Of a DNA stretch of 64,000 bases, positions 47,221 through 58,447 are shown one piece after another. Position 1 is the stretch's first letter. Every line of letters begins with the position of its first letter. This DNA is from Melampsora larici-populina 98AG31. Its lineage: Eukaryota; Basidiomycota; Pucciniomycetes; Pucciniales; Melampsoraceae. Where the stretch lies: NCBI RefSeq assembly GCF_000204055.1, contig NW_006768778.1, positions 763,999-827,998 on the forward strand, given 5' to 3'. Both the position numbers and the translations under genes were made by a program. The notes under the pieces were generated by a model. It saw only the letters and a program-made list of their open reading frames with translations, was not told the origin of the DNA and did not search any database.

Positions 47221-48376
47221 TCATGGTTCCACATCAGATGTAGCTCCTTTGGTACGTTTAGTTACACCCCGGGCGGAAACTGGTTTCAAAGGAGATTTTC
47301 CTTTGGCCTTGGATGAAACATCATCTTCAAGAGAGGAGAGTGGACCGATTGAGGAAGTTGAGGCAGTTGGAGCTGTTGCATCGGCATCTGTGAAGACCCT
47401 AAAACATCACACGGTAAACAAAAGACAAAAGGAAGAGGCTATACACGCTTACATCTTAGCTCTCTTTTGGCCACGCGGAGTGTTACAAGAAGAGGCACCT
47501 TCCATAATAACGGGTGGAGAAATGTTCTCTGATCCGCTTGTCACACTCACACCCGTTAACTACATAACAGGTAAATGGTGAATATAGTGTACCTCGTCAG
47601 ACAAAATTTATTGAAAACATAAACTCAACTTGGACTATCCACATGTGGGTTTCTTCATTTTGGCCTACAATATGACCAGTAAGCATTACCTCACGACCTT
47701 CAGTGAGTAAAGGTTGAAGTTTCTCCATCAATTTCGACCACATCGCCCAATATTCAACCTTGAACTCAGATTGGGCGTGAATCTAACACCAAATTCAGTT
47801 AAAATTAATGTAAAGAAGAAAGAGATCATGCTTACTTCAGGGTTGTAGTCAGAATGTCTGACAACCAGAAAGATGTTTTCTTTGCCGGGTTCAATGGGAT
47901 CAACAGTACGTGAAAAGATAACACCCAGACCAGTAACGCTAACCCCATTAGCCAAATTGCATGGAAGGTTCTCGGAGGTATTAGCTAAAAGTTGATAATC
48001 GGGTTCATAATAAAACTTTTGAGTGTCTTTCTCGTTCAAAGCTAACAATCGGCCTTTGAGGAAATAGACTCCGTCGATGTCAAGAATAATATCGGTACCT
48101 CCATACGCAACACACTTGATTACCCATTCAACTGATTCACCAGATTCATTTCTAGTTACTACAGTAGTGTGAGAATGGCGAAGACCATACATCCCGCTGA
48201 CTTCAGGCCCAACCTACGCACGAAAGCATCAGTTCGTCATCACACTGACCATGAGAAACAGGAAATCTCACGTTTTCAAACACGTCAAACAAAGAAGCAA
48301 TAATAAATGGATGATTCTTTCTCTTTCCGCCGACATTTGTGGAAGGTTTTGACACTCGGTTAGGTGATCGATTCAT
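47221..48376 (-). CDS. Helitron accessory OB-fold-like protein B, 306 residues
   Basis: Model: complement(join(47221..47398, 47453..47559, 47630..47782, 47836..48213, 48272..48376)), all phases consistent. After a basic N-terminus (MNRSPNRVSKPSTNVGGKRK) come IDGVYFLKGRLLALN, KFYYEPDYQLLAN, VSVTGLGVIFSRTV and LVVRHSDYNPE. The 51-codon exon follows (SEFKVEYWAMWSKLMEKL..EGREVMLTGHIVGQNEETHMW), then a basic, Ser/Pro-rich tail with PRGQKRAKM and RGVTKRTKG. It is homologous to the plus-strand gene at 40876-41685. The GREVMLTGHIVG strand-turn-strand is OB-fold-like, so a single-strand DNA-binding role is suggested but not shown. The tail is absent from protein A. Confidence 0.75.
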
Positions 48377-49342
48377 GGTAAGTTGGTGCGTCTATATCTA
48401 TGTGTCGTCTCGCAGAAGGATAAGAAACAGTAGAAGATTAAGAGAAGTGTTAGCGATGTAGGTAGAACCAGTCTTTGAAATTGAACAAATATACGAATGA
48501 AAAATTCTAACGTTAGATTATATAATGGAGCGAATTTTGATTGCAACGGAGATGATGGAGACGGAGTGAGATAACAAAACAGTTTGTATTACAATGGAGT
48601 TGGAGACTATCGACCGATGCAATAAAATGTCTCCAGCCTGAGATGATAGTGTTGATAGGGACAGGATTTATAGGAAAAGTATACGCGGTCCATGTACAGG
48701 CCTATGAAGTACAAGTTAACACCATGGTTAGCCCAAAAGTTTGAACAATGTTCAAACTTTGGACACACACATAAGGATAACTGGTGCTCAGGGTCAGGGG
48801 CATTGAACGAAACGTAATGGAGGGGCTAAATATTTGCTACAAACAGCTGAGAATGTGGGCCTATGATTGGACTAAACTTCCGGAACAACAGCTTACAATG
48901 AGTTGGAATGCAGAAAAGATATGAGATCAAAGCGTATGAGTGGGAGTCTAATGGATATTGAATGGTGCATATCACCGTTATATGAGTAGAGGGATAAACG
49001 CAAACCATAGGCCATCCTTAAGGGAGTGGCGCTACAAATGTATACAACAAATCCATTCATGGAACTGAATGTAACCCATTGACATAAGATAGAGTTGAAA
49101 TTAGGCTGACGGTAAGGGGAGTGGATATTCCCACTGGAAGGTATGGTAAACATCCACTCCAAAGGAACCAACGGTAAGTTAAGACTATGCCTTAACGATC
49201 GAAGCCCGTATTGAATATGTGAGGTTTTAGGAAGGAGAATGATTGGAAGCAAGGAGAAAAGATCGCGAATGGTTTTTTAGTACATGTAGCCATACGTGAA
49301 AAGAAAATTGTAGAAGAACAATCAAGGATCACTTTAAACTTA
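48377..49342. other. Helitron internal stretch with coding-like debris
   Basis: On the minus strand a frame at 48893-49252 and neighbouring frames give scattered protein-like words (DVYHTFQWEYPLPLP; PLRMAYGLRLSLYSY). They do not join and look like a decayed gene. Confidence 0.35.
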
Positions 49343-49661
49343 CTATATTTGAGACACTCTAACCTCGGGAAAGTTACGGTGTTGCAAAGTAATTGTGAAG
49401 CAATAGTTTCTACCTAGAGAAACATTGTTGATACGGCCCAATTGTATGACTGGCCTGGGTTTTCCGCGGGAGTCTAGGAAACATGAAATTAGACAGGACG
49501 TAAAAGTGGATATGTACGCGAAGCTCACCACAAATGAAGTCTACAAGGAGGCTCGCCAAGAGCATATTGTCTACGGGGTCTTGAACCGATGAAATGGTTT
49601 TCCAGTTAACGATTCCGAACCCAGGAAAATCTGTGGAATCAAGGGATTCTACTGATACCAT
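49343..49661 (-). CDS. Helitron-borne hypothetical gene fragment
   Basis: The ATG at 49661 opens MVSVESLDSTDFPGFGIVNW. An intron with donor GTGAGC (49528) and acceptor CCTAG joins 49529 to 49473, keeping frame into SRGKPRPVIQLGRINNVSLG and NYCFTITLQHRNFPEVRVSQ. The frame ends with a stop at 49343, overlapping a GTAAGT that may be a further donor. No domain was recognised. It has the same strand and element as the transposase. Confidence 0.4.
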
Positions 49662-50499
49662 CCTATAAAAGACTTGAGCGTATTCAAAGCTAAAGAGGTA
49701 TAGCAATCCAATGTGGGCCGAAGGAGAGATGAGTTGATAAATTCAGCCGAAAGGGTGAATGAAATTGTAATGGACTGAACGAACAAAATCTAGCGGTTGT
49801 TGGATTATTCCAATGAAAAATGACAAAATATAGGTGTTGAGAAAGCAAAAGGAGATACGATTCGAGGATAGAGGATCAGTGCGAGTGAAGGTAAGAAAAA
49901 GTATAGATGGGAGGCTTGGTGATGAGACAGAGGTCAAAGCTGAAACGAAGGTACAATTTATAGGAAAACAACATGATAACACATACACAGAGACATGAAA
50001 GGGACAGAAAAGGATCCTAAAGAGGGCCATTTGTAAAAGAGGAAAATTGATGAGTGTATAGTAGAAGGAAGAGGAAAAGATTACGCTTATCATAAAACGA
50101 GAAAGGTGATATTAATAAAATTGATACTGGAAAAGATGATAATCATATACAATGACGAGACAGAAAAGGAAAGAGAAAGAAAATTTAGAAAAAACAATTA
50201 AAATTATCGTTGATAAAGTATGTTGGCTATAGATGGCAATGTAACGGATTAAGATAAAATAATATACAGGCGATAGGAAGATTAAAAAGATAAGTTTCTT
50301 GCTGTAAAAATATTGATTGTTATGAAATTCCAATAACAGATTAGGTTAAAGGGAGCACGAATATATACGCGCAAAATAAAGCAAGACGATATGTGTAGTG
50401 TAATAATTATTCACTGATGCATACGGTAAGTGGAATATGTCCAGCGGAGAAAAAGGTAAGAAGCAGGGGATCAACGCAACGGAGGAATAAGTAAAAGAC
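49662..50499. other. Helitron 5'-proximal AT-rich stretch
   Basis: Long open but Phe/Ser/Tyr/Leu-rich frames on the minus strand arise from the purine-rich plus strand. Not considered genes. Confidence 0.4.
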
Positions 50500-51130
50500 C
50501 AACATTGAGAAACGAAAAGCACGAAACTGACACAAAAGGAGAATTTAGCGAAAGAAAAAGGTGAATAATTGAAGGAATAATAACGGGACATTGTAATCGG
50601 AAACACATACGTTGAAAGCACATAGCACACTGGAGATAAAGCAATATCGTTGCAAAGAAAAGCAAAAAATTAAAAAGCACAAGAATACAAGAATAGCACC
50701 AGTAGAAAGGCCACATGATAGCACGATTGGCGTGGACATCCAGGTCTCAGCATCCACAAAACTACGGTTGAAGCAACAATAACAAAATGAAGAAATGACA
50801 AAGGCATGTATTGAAATGGCATATGACAATATCAAAACACCAAGTTGATTGTAGAGAAAAGCACATAAGTTAACAAAACACGATATAATATGGAATCCAT
50901 AATAGCAAAAGCTTCGTAATGAAAAGCGCACATGTTGGAAGCACATAGCACAACAATTGTTTGTAATGAAAAGCACAAATATTGAAAAGACACAGTTTGG
51001 GATCGAAATAATAATTGCAAAAGCATCTTAATGAAAAGCGCATGTATTGAAAGCACATAGCACAAAATAGATGGAGCAAATTGATAGTAATAAAAAGCAC
51101 AAATATTAAAAGCACACGGTTAAAAAAAAT
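50500..51130. repeat. degenerate tandem repeats in the Helitron 5' region
   Basis: On the plus strand the words AATGAAAAGCGCA, GAAAGCACATAGCACA and AAAAGCACAAATATTGAAAA recur four or more times, at spacings of about 60-130 bases, with AAAAGCTTCGTAATG variants. The clearest copies are at about 50915-51120. The units decay to the left. Repeats of this kind could be subterminal Helitron sequence or an old satellite. Confidence 0.6.
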
Positions 51131-51221
51131 AGCATAAATAGAGGGGCCCAATGAAGGAGGAATCGGCATGGACGTCAAGCCCCGACTACACCGTAAAAAG
51201 TGAGTCTAACGCGAGCTCTGA

Positions 51222-51300
51222 CTAAATCTGCAAAAACCCGCCGGAAGGCTGAATCCATGTGTCATGGTTTCGGGCTTTCGGGGGGTGGTTGCAGATTTAG
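51222..51300. repeat. 79-bp inverted repeat just outside the proposed Helitron 5' end
   Basis: CTAAATCTGCAA at 51222-51233 is exactly inverted at 51289-51300. Imperfect pairing continues inward through the ACCC/GGGT and CCGGAAG/CTTTCGG blocks. It may be a tiny MITE or part of the Helitron integration region. Confidence 0.6.
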
Positions 51301-52854
51301 TTGGAGGTAATAGTCCCAATCCTGAACGAGTCATTACAAAACATTCTATTGTCTAGCAATGATACCACACAAATGAACTCTTATGCCCAGTCATACTCAT
51401 ATAAGTCCCTGCAGATGTTCCAGCAATTTTGACTCAAGTGCTTTCAGGCTGACAAGGTCTATGTGCTGAGGAAGAAGTAGAACTGAATTTATACATCAAC
51501 GTCTCAAATCTTTGCTATGTTCACACTGTCGGAGATGACGGCCTAATAAAAAATTTGCTAGACCAGGATTAAATCATGGGTCCTCATAGGGGCTACATAA
51601 TAAAATCAATACCTGACTAACTAGAAATTTCAGTCCTCTTCCAGATGTAAATTTTGTATCAATCAAGCTTTGTTTAAAGTAAGGAGGCAGTTCAGAGTGC
51701 TAGACTATTGAGCGTCAGGTTAACCTCGCTGGAGCGGACGATACGGTCCAGCGAAAGAAGTTGATTAATTTTGAGGTTACATATCCTCCGTCTCAATGGA
51801 GTGGTACGAGTGGAACGCAGAGTGGAGCTGCAGTCTGAACTATGCGAATCAAGCAATTTGGCATTGGGGGAACTTCAGGAGTGCAAAATCAAGGACATCT
51901 TCATGGTATTTAGATAGATCACAATGCAACAAATCATAGGGCTTCCATCAATGGGAAACTTTATGATATGTGATAAGTTTGAATGATAAGTTTGAATGCA
52001 CAAAAATCGGGTCAAGCTGAGTTTGGAATGATTTATGTTTGAGAGATCCATTGAAGAAATATATCATGAGCAATATCTCACAATGACACAATGACCATCA
52101 CTGCCCAATTGATTGCAATTCATCCATTTCTTTTACATACCCTTCAACGATGGTAATTACACTCTCTTGTCCGCCAAACAGTTATCTTTGTCGTCTTTCA
52201 ATTGCAGCCTCGTTTTGTTCATCAAATTCATCAAGACCATCTTTTGCTCATCTCATGATCTTCTGTACACAAATGAAGCCCAAAATGTATCACGATTCAC
52301 CTATCATGCATCGACATGTGCACGCATATATGGGGCGCCCTTCATTCTCAAAAACGAAAAAAGTCAGTGTCGATGGCTCGAAAGCTTGAAAGCAGGCAGA
52401 ACGAACACCCGCGTTCAAACCTACGACCGAATCCTAGATTCCGGCATCAGTATCGAAGATGAAGAAGAATGTACAAAGTGCGCCCGAATGGATGTCCACT
52501 CAGCCTCGATGACGGTGAGTTGGCGATGGGATTCGTTTCGAGAAATGGGATCGCGCGAAGCCCGGACGTCGAGTTTAGACCTCAAGAGCTCGGAAGCTAC
52601 CCACCGAGAAGTCAACGTTGCAAACGACCTCATAAGTGCATGGTGATAGCATGCCAGCCATCAGATTCAGCATAAAAGTTGACCGTCTGCGTATGTGGGA
52701 TGTTTCTCCCCTTTGTTCTTCCTTCTTTGACCCTTGCACTATACATTTTTGTAAAAAGATATCCATAGTGTTTCTACCCTTTAAATAAACCTGTTCTCAT
52801 CCGATTCACTGCTTCACGCGCCTTTCAAGACGAGCTGCCATACACTCGATCATC
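51301..52854. other. intergenic; duplicated promoter of secreted-protein gene 2
   Basis: A small hairpin CGCTGGA..TCCAGCG lies at about 51729-51755. From about 52440 on the sequence resembles the region upstream of paralog 1 (36650-37064), for example CTCAGCCTCGRTGA and GCTACCCACCGAGA-like words. Open frames here are not supported as genes. Confidence 0.5.
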
Positions 52855-54438
52855 ATGTTTGTCTATATAAAATCTTTGATATCGATTTTGCTTCTGGTTG
52901 GCATCGAGAATGTCATTTCAAACCAAGATATGAGTCTGGACAGGAACCATAACAGGTGAGTTTGTAAACCCTAGCTCAAACATATGCACAAGTTCTAATA
53001 AAATCGATACCCATTGAAGCTTGGTAAGACTCACTCGTCGTCGGATGGGTCAAGAAGCCAACTTGAAGTCTCCAGTGACTCCAGAAGCAAATTGTCCGGG
53101 AGAACTCTGTGCCGTTGTCGGTAAGCAACCTTCCTTTTCAACTCGGTTTATGATGCTTCTTGAGATTTGTCAGACATCTAACAGAGATATGCCTTTACAG
53201 CTGGAAAAGTGATAGGTGCTCGATTAGCTGCAGCGCCCAACTGTGCGCGGCAGGATATTGCCGATCAACTCATAACAGACGCCAAGGTTGGTGATCACAA
53301 TGACTAGAGTTATGCAAAATGCTGATAGATGTGCTCTTGTGATACAAAACACAGTCAAAGGATAAGGTAAAATCCGATCTATTACGTACTCAGTTGATTC
53401 AATGGGCAAAACTCATCTGTGAGGTCAGTTGATGATTTGTTTCAGTGATTTCAAGTTGCGTTATACATGACTGAAGAAATTTTGTCTTTATTGGCCATAT
53501 GTTATGATTCGGATTTGACGGCAATGATAAACTGTCAACCCGCATCAGTCGGAGCAAAACACTCACCCCGATTATTCAAAAAATCCCCAAACACAAAGAA
53601 ATTTCTTGTATTGTCTAAAGGCACCGGTCAATCATGAATTGGATGATTGTATTCCTAAACAATTTGAAGGCAATGATCCAAATGTATTTTTCGATCCCAA
53701 GGTAGGAAGTGTGGCTCTGGGTTCCAGACCCGAAACATTTCCTCGCCAGAAACAGGATCTTTACAAAGGACCTAAGAATGCTACAACCACGCCAGCGGGG
53801 ACCGGTTCAGACGGTGGTAAGCCAGACACATCAAAAATGAAGGTTGTCGATGCTAAAACACTCCCTGAAAAGTGCAATAATCCCGAGATCCAATTTGGGG
53901 CTGGTTTCCCGGGCAGACCACCTAAGGAATTGACATATATGCCCAAAGGCAGTGGTTATTCCCATGGGGCAGCGTTGAGTGAGTCAAACTCCAAGATAGA
54001 CAAGATCATTCTTTGGGTTTGAATCGTGAGCTGACATTCTGAATTCATTGGAATGGAAAAGATATGCATATTATAGCTGAAGGTAAATATCCTTCATTCG
54101 GAATTTTTCAACTTGTTCATATGAGAACCAAATGTTCAGAAAACTAACCTTGGAAACCACCTTGTGAATTTACTTTTCATAGCAATGTGCGACCAGATGC
54201 GAGCTTGTCTCAAAGACGCAAAGAAAGATGATACTGAGATATTCACAAAGTGCAAATCTTTGGCCGACGCTATAGGAGACAAAAAGAAGGATGGAAAGGC
54301 TGCAGATACCTGGAACGCAGGAGTGAGTAGTTTTGGTCTAAAGTTCACCAATCGATAAACTGAAAAACCTCATGAATACTAAAAAAACAATTCTGCTTGG
54401 TTTATTCCGTGATGTATTCTGACAATCAAAAGTTGTAA
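52855..54438 (+). CDS. secreted cysteine-containing protein (paralog 2)
   Basis: Model: join(52855..52955, 53020..53120, 53201..53286, 53355..53423, 53549..53978, 54062..54082, 54183..54322, 54433..54438), 317 residues. Exons 1, 3, 4, 6 and 8 have exactly the lengths of paralog 1. Residues 1-25 form a likely signal peptide (SLISILLLVGIENVIS). RLTRRRMGQEANLKSP, CPGELCAVVAGKVIGARLAA and NFLYCLKAPVNHELDDC follow, and the Cys-rich end MCDQMRACLKDAKKDD is close to paralog 1. The Thr-rich repeat block is missing. A stop seen if 53979 is read through lies inside an intron (GTGAGT..GGAAAAG, CTGAC branch point), so the gene is intact. Confidence 0.8.
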
Positions 54439-56100
54439 GTGGCTCTTCTTCTGACTGAGGTAGATGTATCAACAAGAGCTAACATCAGATGACTGCTCAT
54501 ATAGTGGACTTACCACCAAGTATGCGGATGTCAAGGATGAGAAGTAAAAGTTTAAAGAACACCAATCCATCTTTTGATGTGAATAGTTTCAGTAGTCGTG
54601 AAACCCTTTGATAAGGAACTATGATACCTCATAACCCTCCCCCATCGCCTTATTTTGAACACTTTCACACCAACATATAGCTTTACAAAAAAGTCAAATC
54701 TAATGTTCTCAGATCAAACTGATTTCACATTGAAATGAGCAAATGTCATACTTCTTGATTGTATCATAAACCCATGCTTCAACCCTTCATTTCTAATAAA
54801 AAAAATTTCAAACTTGTATAAAATCAAAATCCATGTAGTATGTACATAGTCAAATTTTCTTGCAAATAATACCTCAACCGGGGTGTATAAATACTAATAG
54901 GGTGTTCTCTAGTTGCATTGTGAGTTGTATCTCATGATAGACTTCCTATCAAATAAAAGCCATCTTCAGGAACTCTTTCAAGCTGGTCATACCAGTTTGT
55001 TAGGAATACTTTTGATTGAAATATTTGACCTCATACAAAACATATAACTCATACCTCAACTAAAGTGTCCAGTCTTTGATGAGATTCGAATGTTGTCTGG
55101 TGACACTGGCGGTACTCCACGGGTAGCGTATCATCTTTGTCTGACAAGTGATACGATGCTTTGGTATCCTCTTTTACAGCTTCAGTTCCATAATTTTCAA
55201 CACCTGAGACTCAGAACTGGACCCAAACCCCTGCTTGCCTTGACCATATTCTGGCAGGCCCTATAAGAAATTTGGAAGATCAACCAAAGGAAATGTGGAT
55301 CTGAAAGGATCTACTCTCAACTTGATCAAACTCTTGAATTGTTCACTCAATTATATATGTATACACAAACATTGACTTCTTTTAAAAAATTTCACACCGA
55401 TCACTTATAAACACAGATAAAATAATAAATATGATCAAGTAAGTACAAGGAAAAATAAATAAATGAACATGAGTTTCAAGGATGAAAAGAACAAGGAAAT
55501 CCAGGGAATCTAAATCCATCACCAAAACTTTATACTATAAATTTACATCTTATGAAAAAAAATCCTTTTGAGAATCTCATCATGATGATCAAAGAAGACA
55601 TCATAACTCAAAACTTAAATAAGATTCATAAATGAAACACAACAGAGATATATAACTTTCTTCTCTTTCTCCTTTTTTGATATACTAAAACTTTTACAAC
55701 CAATCTTCGTTAAACTTTATGATATTATTTAGACAACAACACTAACGGACGGGGGGAAAAGTAATCTTTCTTTTTCTTCTTCTTAATTATGACATTTATC
55801 TTATTTTCCTATAAATAAAATAAAAATAGTAAACAAAAGAATCTTTATACATTCATCTCTGTTTATGTGTTTTCTTCTTCTTTTTTAACTCTTGTTCTTT
55901 TGTAAAAAGAAATAAAACATCAATCGTCCAAAATTTACATAAAACTTTCTCTGTATAAAAAAATTAAAAGGTTCGATCAAAAAAAAAATCATACATCAGA
56001 ATGAGATATTCAATGATCATACCAAAAGGTTAAAATACAATTCTTTGTTCAAAAAAGAAACGTACCATAAAAAACACCTTAGCAAGCTGAAGTACATACC
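54439..56100. other. convergent intergenic region, AT-rich
   Basis: 3' flanks of paralog 2 and of the 703-residue gene. Many TTCTTCTTTTT and AATAAA-type words occur between 55400 and 56100, fitting transcript ends. Nothing else recognised. Confidence 0.5.
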
Positions 56101-58447
56101 TTAAAGCTGATCTTTAAACTTTGGTTTAGTAGCCAAGCCTTGTAACCATTTCTTCCAAATCAAACTTTTCTTAAACTCGATCAAGACCGGATCAAACCAA
56201 CCGAATCCCTGAACTTCAAACTTCATAAACTGAAGTTTCTTAGCCACACACAACAAAGTCGACGTATAATTAATGGCCGTCGATTTAGATAAATGTGACA
56301 TGGATTTCACCAAGAAGACCATCAATTTGACATTCGTAAATGGTAAGGAACTAATCGATAATTCATAACAAAACTTTAAATATTTATGTACTAATCTTTT
56401 GATATCGGGTTGACTGGTTAATCCTTCAAATGGGACTTTTCCTTCAATTCTATAATTCCAAAACACTTCTTCAAACAAATTCACATCAATAATCATACCT
56501 AAGAAACCCAATTCAAAATCTTAGTAAGCTCTCCTATTGATTTGATTTTGATTAGAGTTTTTGGAATTTAAAACTCACCATTTGATTCCCACCTAAGCAA
56601 TTCTAGAATAGCTTCCATATTCCTTCTAATATGTTTAGGTTTCTTAAAACTACGGAAATCAACTTTCTGGACCGGTTCTTCGGGTTGTTGAACAGGTATG
56701 ATATATGATGTAGTACCACTCGAAGGGTTTGCTTCAATCACTTCAGACTCAGATTCAAGATCACCCACCGAACTATCATTCTCATCAACCTCCTCAACTT
56801 TCTTTCGTTTCTGAATCGGTTCATTATACAAACCAGAAGTCAACAGACGTTTTGGATTTTTCGAAACCTCCAAAGGTTTAGACAGAGACGCTTCAAGTTC
56901 ATGTTGATGATGTTGTTGTACATTAGAATGATTAGTTTGATGAGATTTACTTGCAGATCTTCTAATCCCACCACCATTAGTATAATAAATCAATGGAAAC
57001 CTAAGATCCGATAAGAATTCTTTCCAAATCGATTGAGGCCAAAGTGAAGTTTGATCAACCTGAAAGGATTCATCAAACAAATCAAAACTAAAGTTTCGAG
57101 ACCATTCTAATTCTCGTATGTTTCGTGAGATTTGAGAAGTACAGATCCCATTTAATCTTAATCCGATCTCAGCCCACAAAATCGATTTCTTCAAGGTGAT
57201 AGGAAATGGTGAGATCTCATGGATCGATGCCCATGTAAGATATTTACGTAAGGTGATGATATGTGAATTCGTCATCGGTAGTTTTCCTCCTTTCATCCCT
57301 TTCAAGGCACTTACTTTTTCTCTTTCATCTCCCAGAATCTTCATGACTTCTTCTATCATCTCTTGATCTAATCATAATGATGGTCAACAAAAACATGAGT
57401 ATCATATGATATCAGATTGGGTTTGAGATCTCAAGACACTACTCACCTGGTGCCATCTCTTCCCTCAATTCTCTCAAAGTCTCTTCAGGATAATTCAAAA
57501 TACTATTTAAGAACGGACTAAAGGTTTGTTCTTCAGTAGTCGAGAGTTGAGAAGTAGATTGAGAAGTCTCATAAGTAGGAGAAGGAGATCTCGATTCAGT
57601 CATGCCATCTACTCCTTCTGAATTAGTACTAAGCATTGAATCCATCGAATCAGATGAATTCGTTAACTTGATCGAATTCTCTACTAAACTTTCATGTCTT
57701 TCTTCATGAACTTTAATGGTTAATTCTAACATTTTATATTCTGGAAAGTTTTGGATTTCTTGATAAATTGATGATGTATTCAAAAGACAATCAGATGCAT
57801 CTGAATATTTTTCTGATAAGATATAAGAACCTGCCATTTGTAGCGCTAAAAGAGTCTGCATAGGTCTATATAGTAAACCAAAAAAAAACCATCAAATCAG
57901 CATTAATAAGATATCATCAAGAATGAATGGAAATGACTTACTCGCTAAATTGATCAATAATATCAGATTCTAAAATCATAAACCTTAAATGAGTAAGTTG
58001 TATAGGAATCATACAAATCGCCAAAAAAGTCGTAGCAATCGAAAAATGTTTAGTTTTTAACTTTTTATTTAAATTTTCAGGCCATGATTCGATTTGAATA
58101 TTAAACCAATCCATAGCCACTGAAATATCATTCAAGAATTTCTTTTCATTTTCAAACAAAATCGCATGACGATTTGAAGTTACAGTTGAAGATGAAGAGG
58201 AGTTTTGAAGGATTTGATTTGAATCACCAATAAAACTCGTTAAGAATTCACGTAAACTGATAGCTGCTTCAGATTCAACAAAATAAACTTTACTTTTAGA
58301 TGATAAAAGGATTTGTAATTGAACTGATTGATTGAATCCATCTTTTGAAATACGTGAAAGGATTTCTAAACTTGAATCTAATCCGACCAAGTTTCTTATA
58401 TCTTGTTCGTTATAAACGTATTGTGTCAATGACTTTCCTGAATTCAT
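56101..58447 (-). CDS. unrecognised conserved-looking protein, 703 residues
   Basis: Model: complement(join(56101..56498, 56579..57367, 57447..57865, 57942..58447)), all GT..AG and in phase. The start is MNSGKSLTQYVYNEQDIRNL. Residues about 1-235 are mostly helical, with hydrophobic stretches (TFLAICMIPIQLTHLRFMIL and LALQMAGSYILSEKYSDASD). A Ser/Thr-rich acidic linker lies near 255-290. Next are ITLRKYLTWASIHEI and WAEIGLRLNGICTS. A basic motif (IQKRKKVEEVDEN) and KKPKHIRRNMEAILELLRWE precede a compact C-terminal helical part (FWNYRIEGKVPFEG to ATKPKFKDQL). No family is recognised. A nuclear regulator is possible from the basic and acidic patches, but this is weak. It is transcribed divergently from the Myb gene. 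Confidence 0.75.

Larger units (their letters stand above)
39355..51203 (-). mobile_element. Helitron, about 11.8 kb (5' end tentative)
   Basis: The transposase is on the minus strand, so the 3' end lies at the low coordinate. There the minus strand reads a GCGGGCTTGCCCGC hairpin, seven bases, CTAG and then T, the classic Helitron terminus inserted before T. The RepHel gene is intact, and accessory genes lie on both sides of it. For the 5' end a TC at 51203-51202 (TCACTTTTTACGG on the minus strand) is proposed, because sequence just inside it (GGGGCTTGACGTC) resembles the 3' subterminal GGAGGCTTGAATC. The base before that TC is C rather than the usual A, so this end may be off. Helitrons move by rolling-circle-like replication. 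Confidence 0.75.

Noticed and set aside
47117..47581. 154-codon open frame on the plus strand
   Set aside because: It is antisense to the last exons of the minus-strand gene 47221-48376, whose splice sites and homology to 40876-41685 are convincing.
50346..51178. Overlapping minus-strand frames rich in Cys, Phe and Leu
   Set aside because: They arise from the purine-rich degenerate repeat array. Codon content and overlap in several frames argue against genes.
52113..52646. 177-codon open frame upstream of secreted paralog 2
   Set aside because: Its 3' part is the duplicated promoter region shared with paralog 1, where the equivalent frame is broken. The 5' part is low complexity.
53979..54022. 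Premature stop suggesting paralog 2 is a pseudogene
   Set aside because: The stop lies in a conserved 83-nt intron also present in paralog 1. Splicing gives a full protein.
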